Source: Yersinia enterocolitica subsp. enterocolitica (lineage in GTDB: Bacteria > Pseudomonadota > Gammaproteobacteria > Enterobacterales > Enterobacteriaceae). Taken from it: DNA of 64,000 nt. The notes beneath the pieces are model-generated. The model saw only the letters and a list, made by a program, of their open reading frames with translations, had not been told where the DNA came from and made no database searches. Numbering within the stretch: position 1 is the stretch's first letter; each line of letters starts with the position of its first letter. The stretch is taken from assembly GCF_901472495.1 (NCBI RefSeq), contig NZ_LR590469.1, positions 186,001 to 250,000 on the forward strand. Reading direction: 5' to 3'. A program made the position numbers and the translations under genes. Shown piece after piece: positions 34,793 through 43,997 of this stretch.

Positions 34793-35422
34793 TTATTGTT
34801 TTTTGTCCTGCATCTGTTTAAGGACTTTGCCGAAGCTGATAGTTTTCTGACCCACTTTTTTCATCCCTTCTTCCGGGAGATAACTGAATTTTACGTAAAG
34901 TAGCTTACCATCAGCCTTTTCCTGATGTTTTAGCTTTTTAATAACGTCATACATTTCTTTTATATCTACAGGAATACCTGCGATATCAGTTACTACCGAG
35001 CCAGGTAGAAATATTGATATTTGCTCGACCGATTTACTCAATAAATCATGTAGTGGAAATAAGCCAGTAAATCGCTGCCGCGGTACATAATCGGTAATAC
35101 CCATATAAATATCAGGCAGTTCTTTAATATGATTTTCAATGCCACGAGTTTGGTTTTTAATCAGAAATTCTGAAACTTCAATAGGGGTGCCAATTAACAC
35201 TAATGGCTTGGTAGAATTACCCTTTTCTGCAAAGAGATACTCATTATTGCTATCCTTAACAGCCTTCTGTAGTTCACCGCGGTCAACAATCAGGCTGTAA
35301 TATCTTCCCTCTTTTACAATAGGGACTGGCTCGCGCCATAGGGTAATTTCATTGGCGGATACAACACTCATTCCTACAGTAGAACATATAAATAATATAG
35401 ATGTATTAACTAAGGTTTTCAT
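34793..35422 (-). CDS. Exported protein of unknown function
   Basis: 209 residues starting MKTLVNTSILFICSTVGM with a signal peptide that ends near VVSA|NEI (about residue 22). The mature part has no Cys pairs, membrane segments or motifs I recognise; it is mixed alpha/beta-looking with a basic C-terminus (KVLKQMQDKKQ). Start 35422 follows AAGGA by 9 bp; the frame is open to 35560 but without an exported-protein start. The gene is AT-richer than its neighbours. Probably periplasmic. Confidence 0.7.
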   Translation of the reverse strand: MKTLVNTSILFICSTVGMSVVSANEITLWREPVPIVKEGRYYSLIVDRGELQKAVKDSNNEYLFAEKGNSTKPLVLIGTPIEVSEFLIKNQTRGIENHIKELPDIYMGITDYVPRQRFTGLFPLHDLLSKSVEQISIFLPGSVVTDIAGIPVDIKEMYDVIKKLKHQEKADGKLLYVKFSYLPEEGMKKVGQKTISFGKVLKQMQDKKQ

Positions 35423-35501
35423 CAATAAGATCCTTCTTATTATGACCATTTTATGCAAATGATTAGTTATGAAATAATAATTACATCCCGCCTTTATCCG
35501 T

Positions 35502-35678
35502 TCACTTTTTCTTTCGACCGATAAACTTCGCAATGCCCAATAGGAATACTGCACCAACAAAAATCAGCAATGCATCCACCCAAAATGTCAGAGATGCCAG
35601 ATTTTCATCATGAATGTCAGCTAAACCAGCCGCGATTAAAAACACACCGAAAAGAATACCAAAAATTGTCGTTCCCAT
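35502..35678 (-). CDS. Small two-helix membrane protein
   Basis: A 58-residue frame opening MGTTIFGILFGVFLIAAGLA and ending LLGIAKFIGRKKK, with two hydrophobic segments (about 4-20 and 36-54) and a positively charged tail, a typical small inner-membrane protein. On the minus strand the ATG is preceded by AGGTGT some bases upstream. It lies between the exported-protein gene and the divergent pbpG. I do not recognise the family. Confidence 0.65.
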   Translation of the reverse strand: MGTTIFGILFGVFLIAAGLADIHDENLASLTFWVDALLIFVGAVFLLGIAKFIGRKKK

Positions 35679-35901
35679 ATAAACACCTGTTAATTAGGTT
35701 TATCTTAATATTTCTGTTGGCATTATAGACTAATATTGAAGTTGGCTGTATTTACTTACGTAAATGTTTACCGCTGAACAGCAATTAGGCAGTTTTAATC
35801 TTTGTAACAATCATTTTAAGAATGTGTGGTGCGCGGTGCATTGCTGTAATTTATAATGCGCCAGATCAACCACAATGGCTCCAGATAACCTATTTAAGCT
35901 G

Positions 35902-36843
35902 ATGAACATGCATGTGAAAATCCGTTTTGCACTATTAAGTTTCTTGCTTTTATCTACCAGTATCAGTGTTGTTCCTACCGCGATAGCGAGTGGTGGAGCC
36001 AGTGAAGTTAAAGGTAAAGCCCCTCTTGAGCTGGCCTCGGGGAGCGCTATGGTGGTTGATTTACAAACGAATAAAGTGATTTATGCTAACAATGCAGATG
36101 AGGTCGTGCCGATCGCATCCATCACCAAATTGATGACAGCAATGGTGGTATTAGATGCTAAATTACCGCTTGATGAGATTATTTCAGTCGATATCCATCA
36201 AACCAAAGAAATGAAAGGCGTATTTTCACGGGTTAGAGTGAACAGTGAAATTAGCCGCAAAGATATGTTGTTGCTGGCGCTGATGTCGTCGGAAAATCGT
36301 GCCGCAGCAAGTCTGGCTCATCATTATCCCGGCGGTTATAACGCCTTTATTAAGGCGATGAATGCAAAAGCTAAATCACTAGGAATGACCAAAACGCGCT
36401 ATGTCGAACCCACTGGTCTCTCGATTAATAATGTCTCGACAGCGCGTGACCTTACTAAATTATTGATAGCGACCAAGCAATATCCACTCATAGGCCAGCT
36501 AAGCACTACGACCGAGAAAATGGCAACATTCCGAGAGCCAAATTACACGTTGCCGTTCCGAAACACTAACCATTTAGTTTATAACGATAAATGGAATATC
36601 CAGCTAACTAAAACCGGCTTTACTAATCAAGCAGGGCACTGTTTGGCAATGCGTACCGTTATTGGTAACCGCCCTGTTGCACTGGTTGTTTTGGATGCTT
36701 TTGGTAAATATACCCATTTTGCAGATGCAAACCGCCTGCGCAGTTGGATGGAAACGGGCAAGGCCTCACCCATCCCCGGTGCTGCAAAAAGCTATCGCCA
36801 GCAAAAAGATGCTCAAGGCCGATTAGCTCAGGTATCCGAATAA
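35902..36843 (+). CDS. pbpG: D-alanyl-D-alanine endopeptidase (PBP7)
   Basis: A periplasmic penicillin-binding protein that cleaves peptide cross-links in murein. About 313 residues with an N-terminal signal peptide ending near TAIAS. Class-C low-molecular-weight PBP motifs: SxxK in PIASITKLMTAM (catalytic Ser), SxN in LMSSENRAAASLAHHYPGG, and KTG in QLTKTGFTNQAG. Start 35902 or 35908 is preferred over 35875 for signal-peptide length. A terminator hairpin follows 21 bp after the stop. Confidence 0.94.
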   Translation: MNMHVKIRFALLSFLLLSTSISVVPTAIASGGASEVKGKAPLELASGSAMVVDLQTNKVIYANNADEVVPIASITKLMTAMVVLDAKLPLDEIISVDIHQTKEMKGVFSRVRVNSEISRKDMLLLALMSSENRAAASLAHHYPGGYNAFIKAMNAKAKSLGMTKTRYVEPTGLSINNVSTARDLTKLLIATKQYPLIGQLSTTTEKMATFREPNYTLPFRNTNHLVYNDKWNIQLTKTGFTNQAGHCLAMRTVIGNRPVALVVLDAFGKYTHFADANRLRSWMETGKASPIPGAAKSYRQQKDAQGRLAQVSE

Positions 36844-36864
36844 ATACAGCAATTGATAATTGAA

Positions 36865-36899
36865 AGGCAGAGTTTGCGAGTGACTGGCAAATTCTGCCT
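36865..36899 (+). terminator. Hairpin terminator after pbpG
   Basis: AGGCAGAGTTTGC and GCAAATTCTGCCT pair (one wobble/mismatch) around a short loop, followed by ATAATATTT. The stem is strong but the U-tract is weak. Confidence 0.6.
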
Positions 36900-36938
36900 A
36901 TAATATTTAATAAATGGCGCTCATATTACTGATAAAAA

Positions 36939-37022
36939 TTAGAAAATTAGTTTAAATACGCCAGTAATGGTCAGTAAGCCTACAATAAAAATGATCGCAA
37001 TAATCCACAGTATTATTTTCAT
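36939..37022 (-). CDS. yohP: Small membrane protein YohP
   Basis: A 27-residue frame: MKIILWIIAIIFIVGLLTI then TGVFKLIF. It matches the length and pattern of E. coli YohP (27 residues), a small inner-membrane protein whose mRNA has been studied as a membrane-targeting model. GGGAG lies 6 bp before the ATG. Position between pbpG and dld fits the yoh-pbpG-dld neighbourhood. Its function is not known. Confidence 0.85.
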   Translation of the reverse strand: MKIILWIIAIIFIVGLLTITGVFKLIF

Positions 37023-37189
37023 TTGTTCTCCCAGCCATCAAGATGAAAAATAACGTCTACTAGTCATACCAACCTTAGTTGGTAGTAGACTATGACTATA
37101 GTTTATCTGGCAGAATCCATACGCTATGTTGCTGCAATTCGGATAATGCTTAATTTTTCTGATTCAAACCATACTCATTATCGGTAGCG

Positions 37190-38902
37190 TTATTTTGTCT
37201 GCCAATATTTAAGTTTCGACGTTTTGCCAATTCCAGGGTTAAAGCTGTTGGTCGGGTCTATCTGCTGATAAAAAGCCTTTAAAGCTGGTTTGGCGATATA
37301 GAGGTGCCCGACATTATGTTCAGCTGGATATTCCGCCCCTTTATCATTCAGAAGAGACAACATTTTTTGTTTTAAGGCGTGCGTATCGACTCCTTTCTTC
37401 ACAATATAATCTTGATGAAAAACATGGCACAAAAAGTGGCCATAATAGAGTTTGGCAACCAGACATTGGTCTATTTCAGGTGGTAGAGTTTCAAACCACT
37501 GCTCTTCATTACGTGGTAGAGCGATATCCAGTGCTAGAATGTCTTCAACTTTATCGGCATGAACTGCGTGATAGCGAACGGCTGCCCCAGCCGCAGCAAA
37601 ACGATGTAAAAAAGCTTTTTTACCCTCATCGACAGTACAGGTAATAAAATTGCCTTCCGCAGTAGCAAAAAATTTCTTTAAAAATTGCTGGGCTTCAGTA
37701 ATTCCTTGACCTGACATTTTCAACATCAAGTGATGCTCATATCTGTTACGATAACTCTTAAGCCGCTTTGGCAAATGGTTGGGCAGTACCTGGCTAAAAC
37801 CTTGCATGATCCGGTCAGTTAAGTGATCAACCAGAAACGGAACTTTACTCAGGCGCGCGTCAATTTTGCCTTTTAAGGTGAAAAAACGCGGCATATTATT
37901 GGTGCCCATACTGTTGATCATGACAAATGTATCTTTGCCATACACCTCTGCAATATCAAAAATATCACGATGCATGTATTCACCAGCAATAGGCAAATGT
38001 TTGAAGTCGCGTAAAATAGCACGTCGCAGTTCTGTTAATACTTGAGTTTGGTTGGTGCCGATATAAAAAACTTGCTGCTGTTTTTCACTGGGGAATGTAT
38101 CCAGGCGAACAGCAAACACAGCCAATTTACCCGCGCATCCAGACGCTTCAAATAGGCGTCTCGGGTCAGCATTAAAACGGGATGGGGTGGGGGCATCAAT
38201 ATCTCTCACTCGCGTAGCATATTCATGATCAGATGCTTGCTGTGTCCCTTGATCAATATCGCTGGCCCGATATTTACCCCGTTCTAAACGTTGTAAAATC
38301 TCCTCTGGTGTATTGCCTAAATTAATTCCTAGATGATTAATTAATTGCAACTCACCTTGTGCATCGATCTGCGCAAATAGTGCCATTTCGGTGTAGGCAG
38401 GGCCTCTTTGAACTAAAGATCCGCCCGAGTTATTACAAATACCACCAATAACAGAAGCACCAATGCAGGAAGAACCAATGACTGAATGAGGTTCACGGTC
38501 ATAAGGTTTTAAGCGTTTTTCCAGTTGATTCAAAGTACTACCGGGAAAGCCAATAACCTGCTTACCATCATTGAGTAACTGAATTTGATTGAGGCGTAAT
38601 GTATTCAATATGACAATAGGGCGGTCGTAATTATCACCACTAGGAGTTGAACCCTCGGTCAGTCCAGTATTCGCTGCTTGCATGATAACGATAGTGTCGG
38701 CTGCTACGCAGGCCTGCAATAACTGCCATTGTTGCCACAATGTAGAAGGAAATACGACAGCGAGGGCAGAACCTGATCCTGATCGAAAACCGGTACGATA
38801 ACGTTCAGTCTGTCGTTCGCCAGTCAATAAATAGCGCGCGCCAACAATATGCTGTAACTGAGTTAATAAGGTTTGAGTTTTTTTATCATTAGATTGTTTC
38901 AT
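37190..38902 (-). CDS. dld: D-lactate dehydrogenase (quinone, FAD)
   Basis: A 570-residue membrane-associated respiratory enzyme oxidising D-lactate to pyruvate (E. coli Dld 571). The N-terminal FAD-binding PCMH domain shows TGLTEGSTPSGDNYDRPIV in part and GSSCIGASVIGGICNNSGG in part; the C-terminal cap and membrane-binding domain has EYMHRDIFDIAEVYGKDT and EHNVGHLY. Single gene with its own promoter region upstream of 38902. Confidence 0.95.
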   Translation of the reverse strand: MKQSNDKKTQTLLTQLQHIVGARYLLTGERQTERYRTGFRSGSGSALAVVFPSTLWQQWQLLQACVAADTIVIMQAANTGLTEGSTPSGDNYDRPIVILNTLRLNQIQLLNDGKQVIGFPGSTLNQLEKRLKPYDREPHSVIGSSCIGASVIGGICNNSGGSLVQRGPAYTEMALFAQIDAQGELQLINHLGINLGNTPEEILQRLERGKYRASDIDQGTQQASDHEYATRVRDIDAPTPSRFNADPRRLFEASGCAGKLAVFAVRLDTFPSEKQQQVFYIGTNQTQVLTELRRAILRDFKHLPIAGEYMHRDIFDIAEVYGKDTFVMINSMGTNNMPRFFTLKGKIDARLSKVPFLVDHLTDRIMQGFSQVLPNHLPKRLKSYRNRYEHHLMLKMSGQGITEAQQFLKKFFATAEGNFITCTVDEGKKAFLHRFAAAGAAVRYHAVHADKVEDILALDIALPRNEEQWFETLPPEIDQCLVAKLYYGHFLCHVFHQDYIVKKGVDTHALKQKMLSLLNDKGAEYPAEHNVGHLYIAKPALKAFYQQIDPTNSFNPGIGKTSKLKYWQTK

Positions 38903-39102
38903 ACAAGCATATCCCTATCATTGTATTAATTTTGTGAGACTTTCCACGTCATATAGCGATTATATTGTTATTTGTGCAGCTCGTGGCTTAGCATGGCTAA
39001 TGTGGGCGTTAATTTGATGATTATCACAATAATAATTTTTAACCCTCAGACTATGAAGTATAGGATCTAATTTGATTATGACACGGATTAATAAGGCATT
39101 TT

Positions 39103-39642
39103 ATGAGTGAGCATTTTGTTGGTAAATATGAGGTTGAGTTGAAGTTCCAGGTATCGGATATTGCTCAATTGCATAAACAGTTAGTTAGGCATAAAGCAAT
39201 TGCATTTGCCGTCGATAATGATGAAAAAGATAGCTATTTGGAGGCGAATGGCGGTGATTTAGCGGCTAAGCAGATAAGTATGGTTTTACGAGAAATGAAT
39301 CCATCAGGTATTCGTTTGTGGATAGTTAAAGGGCCAGGCACCGAACGTTGCGAAGCGACTAATATTGAAGATATCGATAAAGTGCAGAGTATGTTGTCAA
39401 CATTAGGTTATCAGCCTGCGTTTACATTGGAGAAACGACGTAGCATCTATTTTGTTGGAAAATTTCATGTCACGGTTGATAACCTGGCGGGATTGGGTGA
39501 TTTTGCTGAAATAGCTATTATGACTGATGATGCCTCGGTGCTTGATAATCTCAAGGCTGAATGCCGAGATTTAGCCGATAGATTAGGGTTATTGGCAGAA
39601 CAACAAGAAAGTCGGTCATACCGACAGCTATTGGGTTTCTAG
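39103..39642 (+). CDS. cyaB: Class IV adenylate cyclase (CYTH domain)
   Basis: 179 residues of the CYTH fold. The N-terminal ExExK-type motif is YEVELKFQV, and charged barrel residues follow (YLEANGG, VLREMNPSGIRLWIVKGPG, EKRRSIYFVGKFHVTVDNLAGLG in parts). It resembles the class IV adenylate cyclase described in Yersinia pestis (CyaB of the Aeromonas type), which makes cAMP from ATP. Thiamine-triphosphatase-like activity is an alternative for this fold. It is a single gene, 200 bp from dld, divergent. Confidence 0.8.
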   Translation: MSEHFVGKYEVELKFQVSDIAQLHKQLVRHKAIAFAVDNDEKDSYLEANGGDLAAKQISMVLREMNPSGIRLWIVKGPGTERCEATNIEDIDKVQSMLSTLGYQPAFTLEKRRSIYFVGKFHVTVDNLAGLGDFAEIAIMTDDASVLDNLKAECRDLADRLGLLAEQQESRSYRQLLGF

Positions 39643-39705
39643 CGAGTACACGAAGAACCCCCATGATGTCATATTGGCCGTTCCAGGTGTCACGGCCAGA
39701 TAGCC

Positions 39706-40047
39706 CTATTTTTTCATCAAAGACTTCAAGTTAGCGAATGGATTATGGGTGGCAACTCCCTGATCATTCTGTGCATCATCACCAGCAATTACTGTCGAAC
39801 CATAGAGATCTGCTTCGGTATATTTGGAGTGTTCATGGTCATGGCAAAAAAGGCATAACATCTCCCAATTGCTGCCATCTTCGGGGTTATTACTGTGATC
39901 ATGGTCGATATGGTGAACGGTCAGTTCGCGCAGATTGGAATAAACGAATTCTCGTGAACATTTACCGCAAACCCACGGAAAAATCTTCAACGCTTTTTCT
40001 CTATACCCACTTTCCAACCGCGCGTAGTTCTTCGGTATATATGCCAT
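39706..40047 (-). CDS. yajD: HNH nuclease family protein YajD
   Basis: 113 residues, near-identical in pattern to E. coli YajD (115). It has the zinc ligands CGKCSREF and CLFCHDHEHSKY, and the HNH core LTVHHIDHDHSNNPEDGSNWE (metal-binding His residues). A putative metal-dependent nuclease whose physiological role is unknown. It is convergent with cyaB. Confidence 0.9.
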   Translation of the reverse strand: MAYIPKNYARLESGYREKALKIFPWVCGKCSREFVYSNLRELTVHHIDHDHSNNPEDGSNWEMLCLFCHDHEHSKYTEADLYGSTVIAGDDAQNDQGVATHNPFANLKSLMKK

Positions 40048-40423
40048 ATCAGCCTTCTATTCTACGAAAAAATAATGGTTCTATTTTAGCGTGAAAGCAG
40101 GCAGTAGACTATCTACTATTGGCTATTAATCTTTAGGTCATACACCATCATTAGAGCCAGTCTCTATAGGAAGATATTGAATCAATTATAAAAAAATGTG
40201 TCTAGATATTCATGTAGATACGGAGACTTTTTGAGACTTTTGCTGATGATTTAATGAGATAAGTCGTTTTACACTATCACTGAGTTTTTATAGTCACTTT
40301 TTTACATTTTTCAGTATAGAGTTATTAGCATAAGGTTATGTGTATCTCGCTAATAGACTTATTTTACGGCAGGCAATATAGCGTGTTTAGCCTGAAATCC
40401 TTTGCCGATACAGTTGAGGCGAT
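40048..40423. other. Non-coding gap between yajD and the SUFU gene
   Basis: AT-rich 376-bp spacer between divergent genes. I see no convincing RNA, repeat or operator in it, and no small frame with a ribosome-binding site. Confidence 0.5.
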
Positions 40424-41527
40424 ATGAAAGAATCTGAGGTACTGGCCGAAGTCAGTAATGAAAACCAGACATTAGTAGCCGTGGTGCAACAAGACCAGCG
40501 GGTAGTGTATTTCTATATTTATCCGCAAGAGGCGTTTGAAGAGCGTTTTCCTGTTCGCGCTTGTTGGGTGAGGAATTTGGTTGCAGCGCCAATATCGGTT
40601 GATAATGTCGCCCTTGAACAAGGTTTAGCACCGCGATTAGCTGCCGAGTTTTGCCGTAATGTGGCCGGTGAAGCTGAACTTGATGCACAGTTTATTTCAA
40701 TTATCTGGTCAGAAAGTGATGATGGCGCAGCATTATGGTATCAGGGGCAATTACTGGCGATTATTCCCGGTTGGAGTTTATATATTGATCACTCAGTTTG
40801 TTACTCAGCCAGTTGTATTAAAGATAACCCACTAACATTACCTCTGGGTTCAGCTTCCACTAATACTCAATATGCTCGTGCTCAAAATACACGTCAATTT
40901 TGGCGAACCTGGCAGCAGGAAGAAGGGAATCCTTGGCCTGCATTACAGGCCGAATATATTCAGTGCTATGAACAACATTTCGGCCCTGCGATAAAATATT
41001 ATGCCATCGATCAAGGTAAGTGGCCGCCTATGGCTATCTCACAACACGAAAAAGAGGGAATATATTATTTTCTGACGTTGGGGGTTAGTATTCGTCCTCA
41101 GCCATGGGTTGAAATATTATTCAATGACGATGCGACTAAATACCGGCGTTTCGAAATGGCTATAGCAATTGATAGCCAATTTGTTAATGAGGATAATGCT
41201 ATTCATATGGCTAGCGCACTGGCCGGTTTTGCTCATGTACCTTGGGGCAAAATAACCTGGCTGGGGGAGGGGCATACCTTGGAGTCAGAAGTTGCCCCTC
41301 AAGGGTATGAAGGCTATATTTTATCAGCAAAGTTTTATGACAATGCTGATAGCCTAATATTGCCTCTTCAGCAAGATGACCCGGTTAATATATATTGGGC
41401 TAGCCCTGTCTTTGCCAGTGAAAGAGAATTAGCCCATAGTGCACCGAATGGTGGGTATGATTTGCTGAAAAAGCTGCAACAACAGGGAGTTAATCATATT
41501 TTTTCACCGCGTGAATCTGTTATTTAA
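40424..41527 (+). CDS. Suppressor-of-fused domain protein
   Basis: 367 residues. The C-terminal half (about 190-365) looks like a SUFU domain: IYYFLTLGVSIRPQPWVEIL, FEMAIAIDSQ, LAGFAHVPWGKITWLGEGHT and the terminal DLLKKLQQQGVNHIF. The N-terminal half is less typical. Bacterial SUFU proteins occur as stand-alone genes and as immunity proteins of polymorphic toxin systems, but no toxin gene is adjacent here. No signal peptide or membrane segment. The function is unknown. Confidence 0.7.
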   Translation: MKESEVLAEVSNENQTLVAVVQQDQRVVYFYIYPQEAFEERFPVRACWVRNLVAAPISVDNVALEQGLAPRLAAEFCRNVAGEAELDAQFISIIWSESDDGAALWYQGQLLAIIPGWSLYIDHSVCYSASCIKDNPLTLPLGSASTNTQYARAQNTRQFWRTWQQEEGNPWPALQAEYIQCYEQHFGPAIKYYAIDQGKWPPMAISQHEKEGIYYFLTLGVSIRPQPWVEILFNDDATKYRRFEMAIAIDSQFVNEDNAIHMASALAGFAHVPWGKITWLGEGHTLESEVAPQGYEGYILSAKFYDNADSLILPLQQDDPVNIYWASPVFASERELAHSAPNGGYDLLKKLQQQGVNHIFSPRESVI

Positions 41528-41681
41528 TTTCGTCTGAATATGGCAGATTTGATTTGCAGATTTTGTTATTCGGGTCTTAACTTAACAATGACGATAGCAG
41601 TTTGAGGCTGTAATGTTAAATTTGTAATGAGTGAAATAGGTAAATCTGCTATCAGTGATTTTTAATTTTATGGAGGTGCTT

Positions 41682-41930
41682 ATGGGCATACTATCTTGGA
41701 TTATTTTTGGTCTTATCGCCGGTATTTTGGCTAAATGGATTATGCCAGGAGAGGATGGTGGTGGTTTTATTATGACTATAATCCTCGGCGTAGTGGGTGC
41801 GCTGGTTGGTGGCTATATCAGTACTTTCTTTGGGATGGGCAAGGTTGATGGCTTTAACTTTGGCAGCTTTGTGGTGGCTGTTATCGGCTCGCTGGTTGTG
41901 CTATTTGTCTACCGAAAGTTGAGAAGTTAG
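41682..41930 (+). CDS. GlsB/YeaQ/YmgE family stress-response membrane protein
   Basis: 82 residues with three hydrophobic helices and the family pattern GILSWIIFGLIAGILAKWIMPG, GGGFIMTIILGVVGALVGGYI and FVVAVIGSLVVLFVYRKLR (transglycosylase-associated). An inner-membrane protein often induced in stress. Start 41682 follows GGAGGT. Which E. coli paralogue (YeaQ or YmgE) it corresponds to is not decidable here. Confidence 0.85.
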   Translation: MGILSWIIFGLIAGILAKWIMPGEDGGGFIMTIILGVVGALVGGYISTFFGMGKVDGFNFGSFVVAVIGSLVVLFVYRKLRS

Positions 41931-42047
41931 AGGCTATTTAAATGCTTTCACAGTAATTTTAAATAATTATTAGCTGCGAAATCAGCATTAATCAAGAAAT
42001 ATAGACTTATCAAAATATAGGAAGGTGGCTAAATTTTTGTCACCTTT

Positions 42048-42065
42048 CTCTCATAAAACTATCAT
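42048..42065 (+). promoter_or_regulatory. Pho box upstream of phnC
   Basis: CTCTCATAAAACTATCAT matches the PhoB box CTGTCATAWAWCTGTCAY at 16 of 18 positions, each 7-bp repeat differing at its third base. It lies 61 bp before the preferred phnC start, leaving room for a -10 near 42077-42082. Induction by phosphate starvation is inferred. Confidence 0.7.
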
Positions 42066-42126
42066 CAATATGCAATAAAAATATTCGTTAATGGTTCATG
42101 ATTACAGGCAATCTGAGAGACATGAC

Positions 42127-42963
42127 ATGGGCCAGGCGTTACGTAAATTCACTGTGGCTGATTATCCAGCTGCGGTGCCAGAATCACGTAAAAAGGTACT
42201 TGCTGTTAAAGGTTTAGTTAAGGTGTATAAGTCACAGCATCGAGTTCTGGATGATATTAATTTTGAGCTTCACGCGGGTGAGTTTGTCGCAATAATTGGC
42301 CGTTCTGGTGCCGGTAAATCGACATTATTGCATGTTTTAAATGGTACTATTCCCAGTAGTGCTGGTGAAATTATTAATTACCATGACAATGGTGAGACCC
42401 AGAATATCGCTGCTCTGACAACCAAGCAGATGAGAAAGTGGCGAGCCAAATGTGGCATGATTTTTCAAGATTTCTGTTTGGTTCCGCGCCTCGATGTTAT
42501 GACAAATGTTTTATTAGGCCGCCTCAGTTATACCTCCACACTAAAATCATTTTTTAAAATTTTTGCAGACCAGGATCGCGCCAGGGCAATCGAATTGTTG
42601 CAATGGCTTAATATGCTGCCACATGCCTTGCAACGTGCAGAAAACCTCTCGGGTGGGCAAATGCAGCGAGTGGCTATTTGTCGTGCCATGATGCAAAACC
42701 CCAAAATATTATTGGCTGATGAGCCCGTTGCTTCTTTGGACCCCAAAAACACCACGCGTATTATGAATACATTGCAGAAAATAAGTGAAGACGATATTGC
42801 AGTCGTCGTTAACTTACACTCTGTCGATTTAGTAAAAGAGTATTGTACAAGAGTCATTGGTATTGCTCATGGACGAATCATTTTTGACGGACATCCCTCT
42901 ATGCTGAATGACACTATTATTCAGGATATATATAGCGATGAATCAACGGAGCTTTTGCATTAA
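42127..42963 (+). CDS. phnC: Phosphonate-type ABC transporter ATPase
   Basis: About 278 residues. Walker A GRSGAGKST, Q-loop IFQDFCLVPRLDV, signature LSGGQMQRVAICRAM and Walker B ILLADEP fit PhnC. The family imports phosphonates, phosphite or phosphate esters. Start 42127 (MGQALRKF) has GAGAG upstream; an ATG at 42091 would lie almost at the transcription start predicted from the Pho box. First gene of phnC-phnD-phnE1-phnE2. Confidence 0.92.
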   Translation: MGQALRKFTVADYPAAVPESRKKVLAVKGLVKVYKSQHRVLDDINFELHAGEFVAIIGRSGAGKSTLLHVLNGTIPSSAGEIINYHDNGETQNIAALTTKQMRKWRAKCGMIFQDFCLVPRLDVMTNVLLGRLSYTSTLKSFFKIFADQDRARAIELLQWLNMLPHALQRAENLSGGQMQRVAICRAMMQNPKILLADEPVASLDPKNTTRIMNTLQKISEDDIAVVVNLHSVDLVKEYCTRVIGIAHGRIIFDGHPSMLNDTIIQDIYSDESTELLH

Positions 42964-42999
42964 TTCCCACTTATCCCTTTATCAGAATAGGTTATTTTA

Positions 43000-43929
43000 A
43001 TGAAAAAAGTACTTTGTCTTACCTCATTATTGGCAAGCATGATGGTATTTAATGCCACGGCAGCGGATGCACCAAAAGAAATTAATCTGGGTATTTTGGG
43101 CGGACAGAATGCGACACAGCAAATTGGTGATAATATGTGTGTCAAAGAATTCTTGGATAAAGAATTAAACGTTAAAACTAATTTACATAACGCTTCTGAC
43201 TACTCAGGGGTGATTCAAGGTTTACTTGGTGGGAAGATTGACCTGGTATTAAGTATGTCTCCCTCCTCTTTTGCCTCTGTTTATATTAAAGATCCTAAAG
43301 CCGTCGATATCGTGGGTATTGCTATTGATGATACTGACAAGTCGCGCGGTTATCACTCAGTTGTGGTCGTCAAAGCCGATAGCCCTTATCAGAAAATTGA
43401 AGATTTAAAGGGCAAAGCATTTGGTTTCGCTGATCCAGACTCAACTTCAGGTTTCTTGATCCCTAATCAAGTCTTTAAACAGAAATTAGGCGGGACAGCC
43501 GATAACAAATATAACAATTTCTTCTCTAGCGTGACATTCTCTGGCGGCCATGAGCAGGATATTCTGGGGGTTATTAACGGTCAATTTGACGGTGCGGTTA
43601 CATGGGCATCAATGATCGGCGATTACAATACCGGTTATACCAGTGGCGCATTTACCCGTATGATTAGGATGGATCATCCAGATTTAATGAAACAGATCCG
43701 TATTATCTGGGAATCCCCACTTATTCCTAATGGCCCGATTTTAGTCCGTGGTGCATTGCCACCTGAATTTAAAGCACAACTCGTAGCTGCGGTTAAAAAA
43801 CTGGATAAAGAAGATCACGCCTGCTTTATCAAAGCAATGGGCGGCAAACAGCATATTGGTGAGACATCACTAAGTGAATATCAAACAATCATTGATATGA
43901 AGCGCGAATTAACCAAAGGCGACCGCTAA
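43000..43929 (+). CDS. phnD: Phosphonate-type ABC transporter, substrate-binding protein
   Basis: 309 residues with a signal peptide ending FNATA|ADAP (about residue 21). PhnD signatures: HNASDYSGVIQGLLGGKIDL in part, the ligand loop DPDSTSGFLIPNQVF, and FSGGHEQDILGVINGQFDGAV in part. These Ser/Thr residues bind the phosphonate oxygens. The exact ligand cannot be told from sequence. It is 36 bp after phnC; a hairpin separates it from phnE1. Confidence 0.92.
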   Translation: MKKVLCLTSLLASMMVFNATAADAPKEINLGILGGQNATQQIGDNMCVKEFLDKELNVKTNLHNASDYSGVIQGLLGGKIDLVLSMSPSSFASVYIKDPKAVDIVGIAIDDTDKSRGYHSVVVVKADSPYQKIEDLKGKAFGFADPDSTSGFLIPNQVFKQKLGGTADNKYNNFFSSVTFSGGHEQDILGVINGQFDGAVTWASMIGDYNTGYTSGAFTRMIRMDHPDLMKQIRIIWESPLIPNGPILVRGALPPEFKAQLVAAVKKLDKEDHACFIKAMGGKQHIGETSLSEYQTIIDMKRELTKGDR

Positions 43930-43954
43930 GTCGGCTCTGCGAATAAAAATAGTT

Positions 43955-43982
43955 TAGCTCTGGCTTGCTGGAGCTATTTTTT
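43955..43982 (+). terminator. Hairpin between phnD and phnE1
   Basis: TAGCTC and GAGCTA around TGGCTTGCTG, followed by TTTTTTA. It may attenuate transcription or protect phnD mRNA, giving more binding protein than permease. Confidence 0.55.
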
Positions 43983-43997
43983 AGGTGGTAGCTAATT

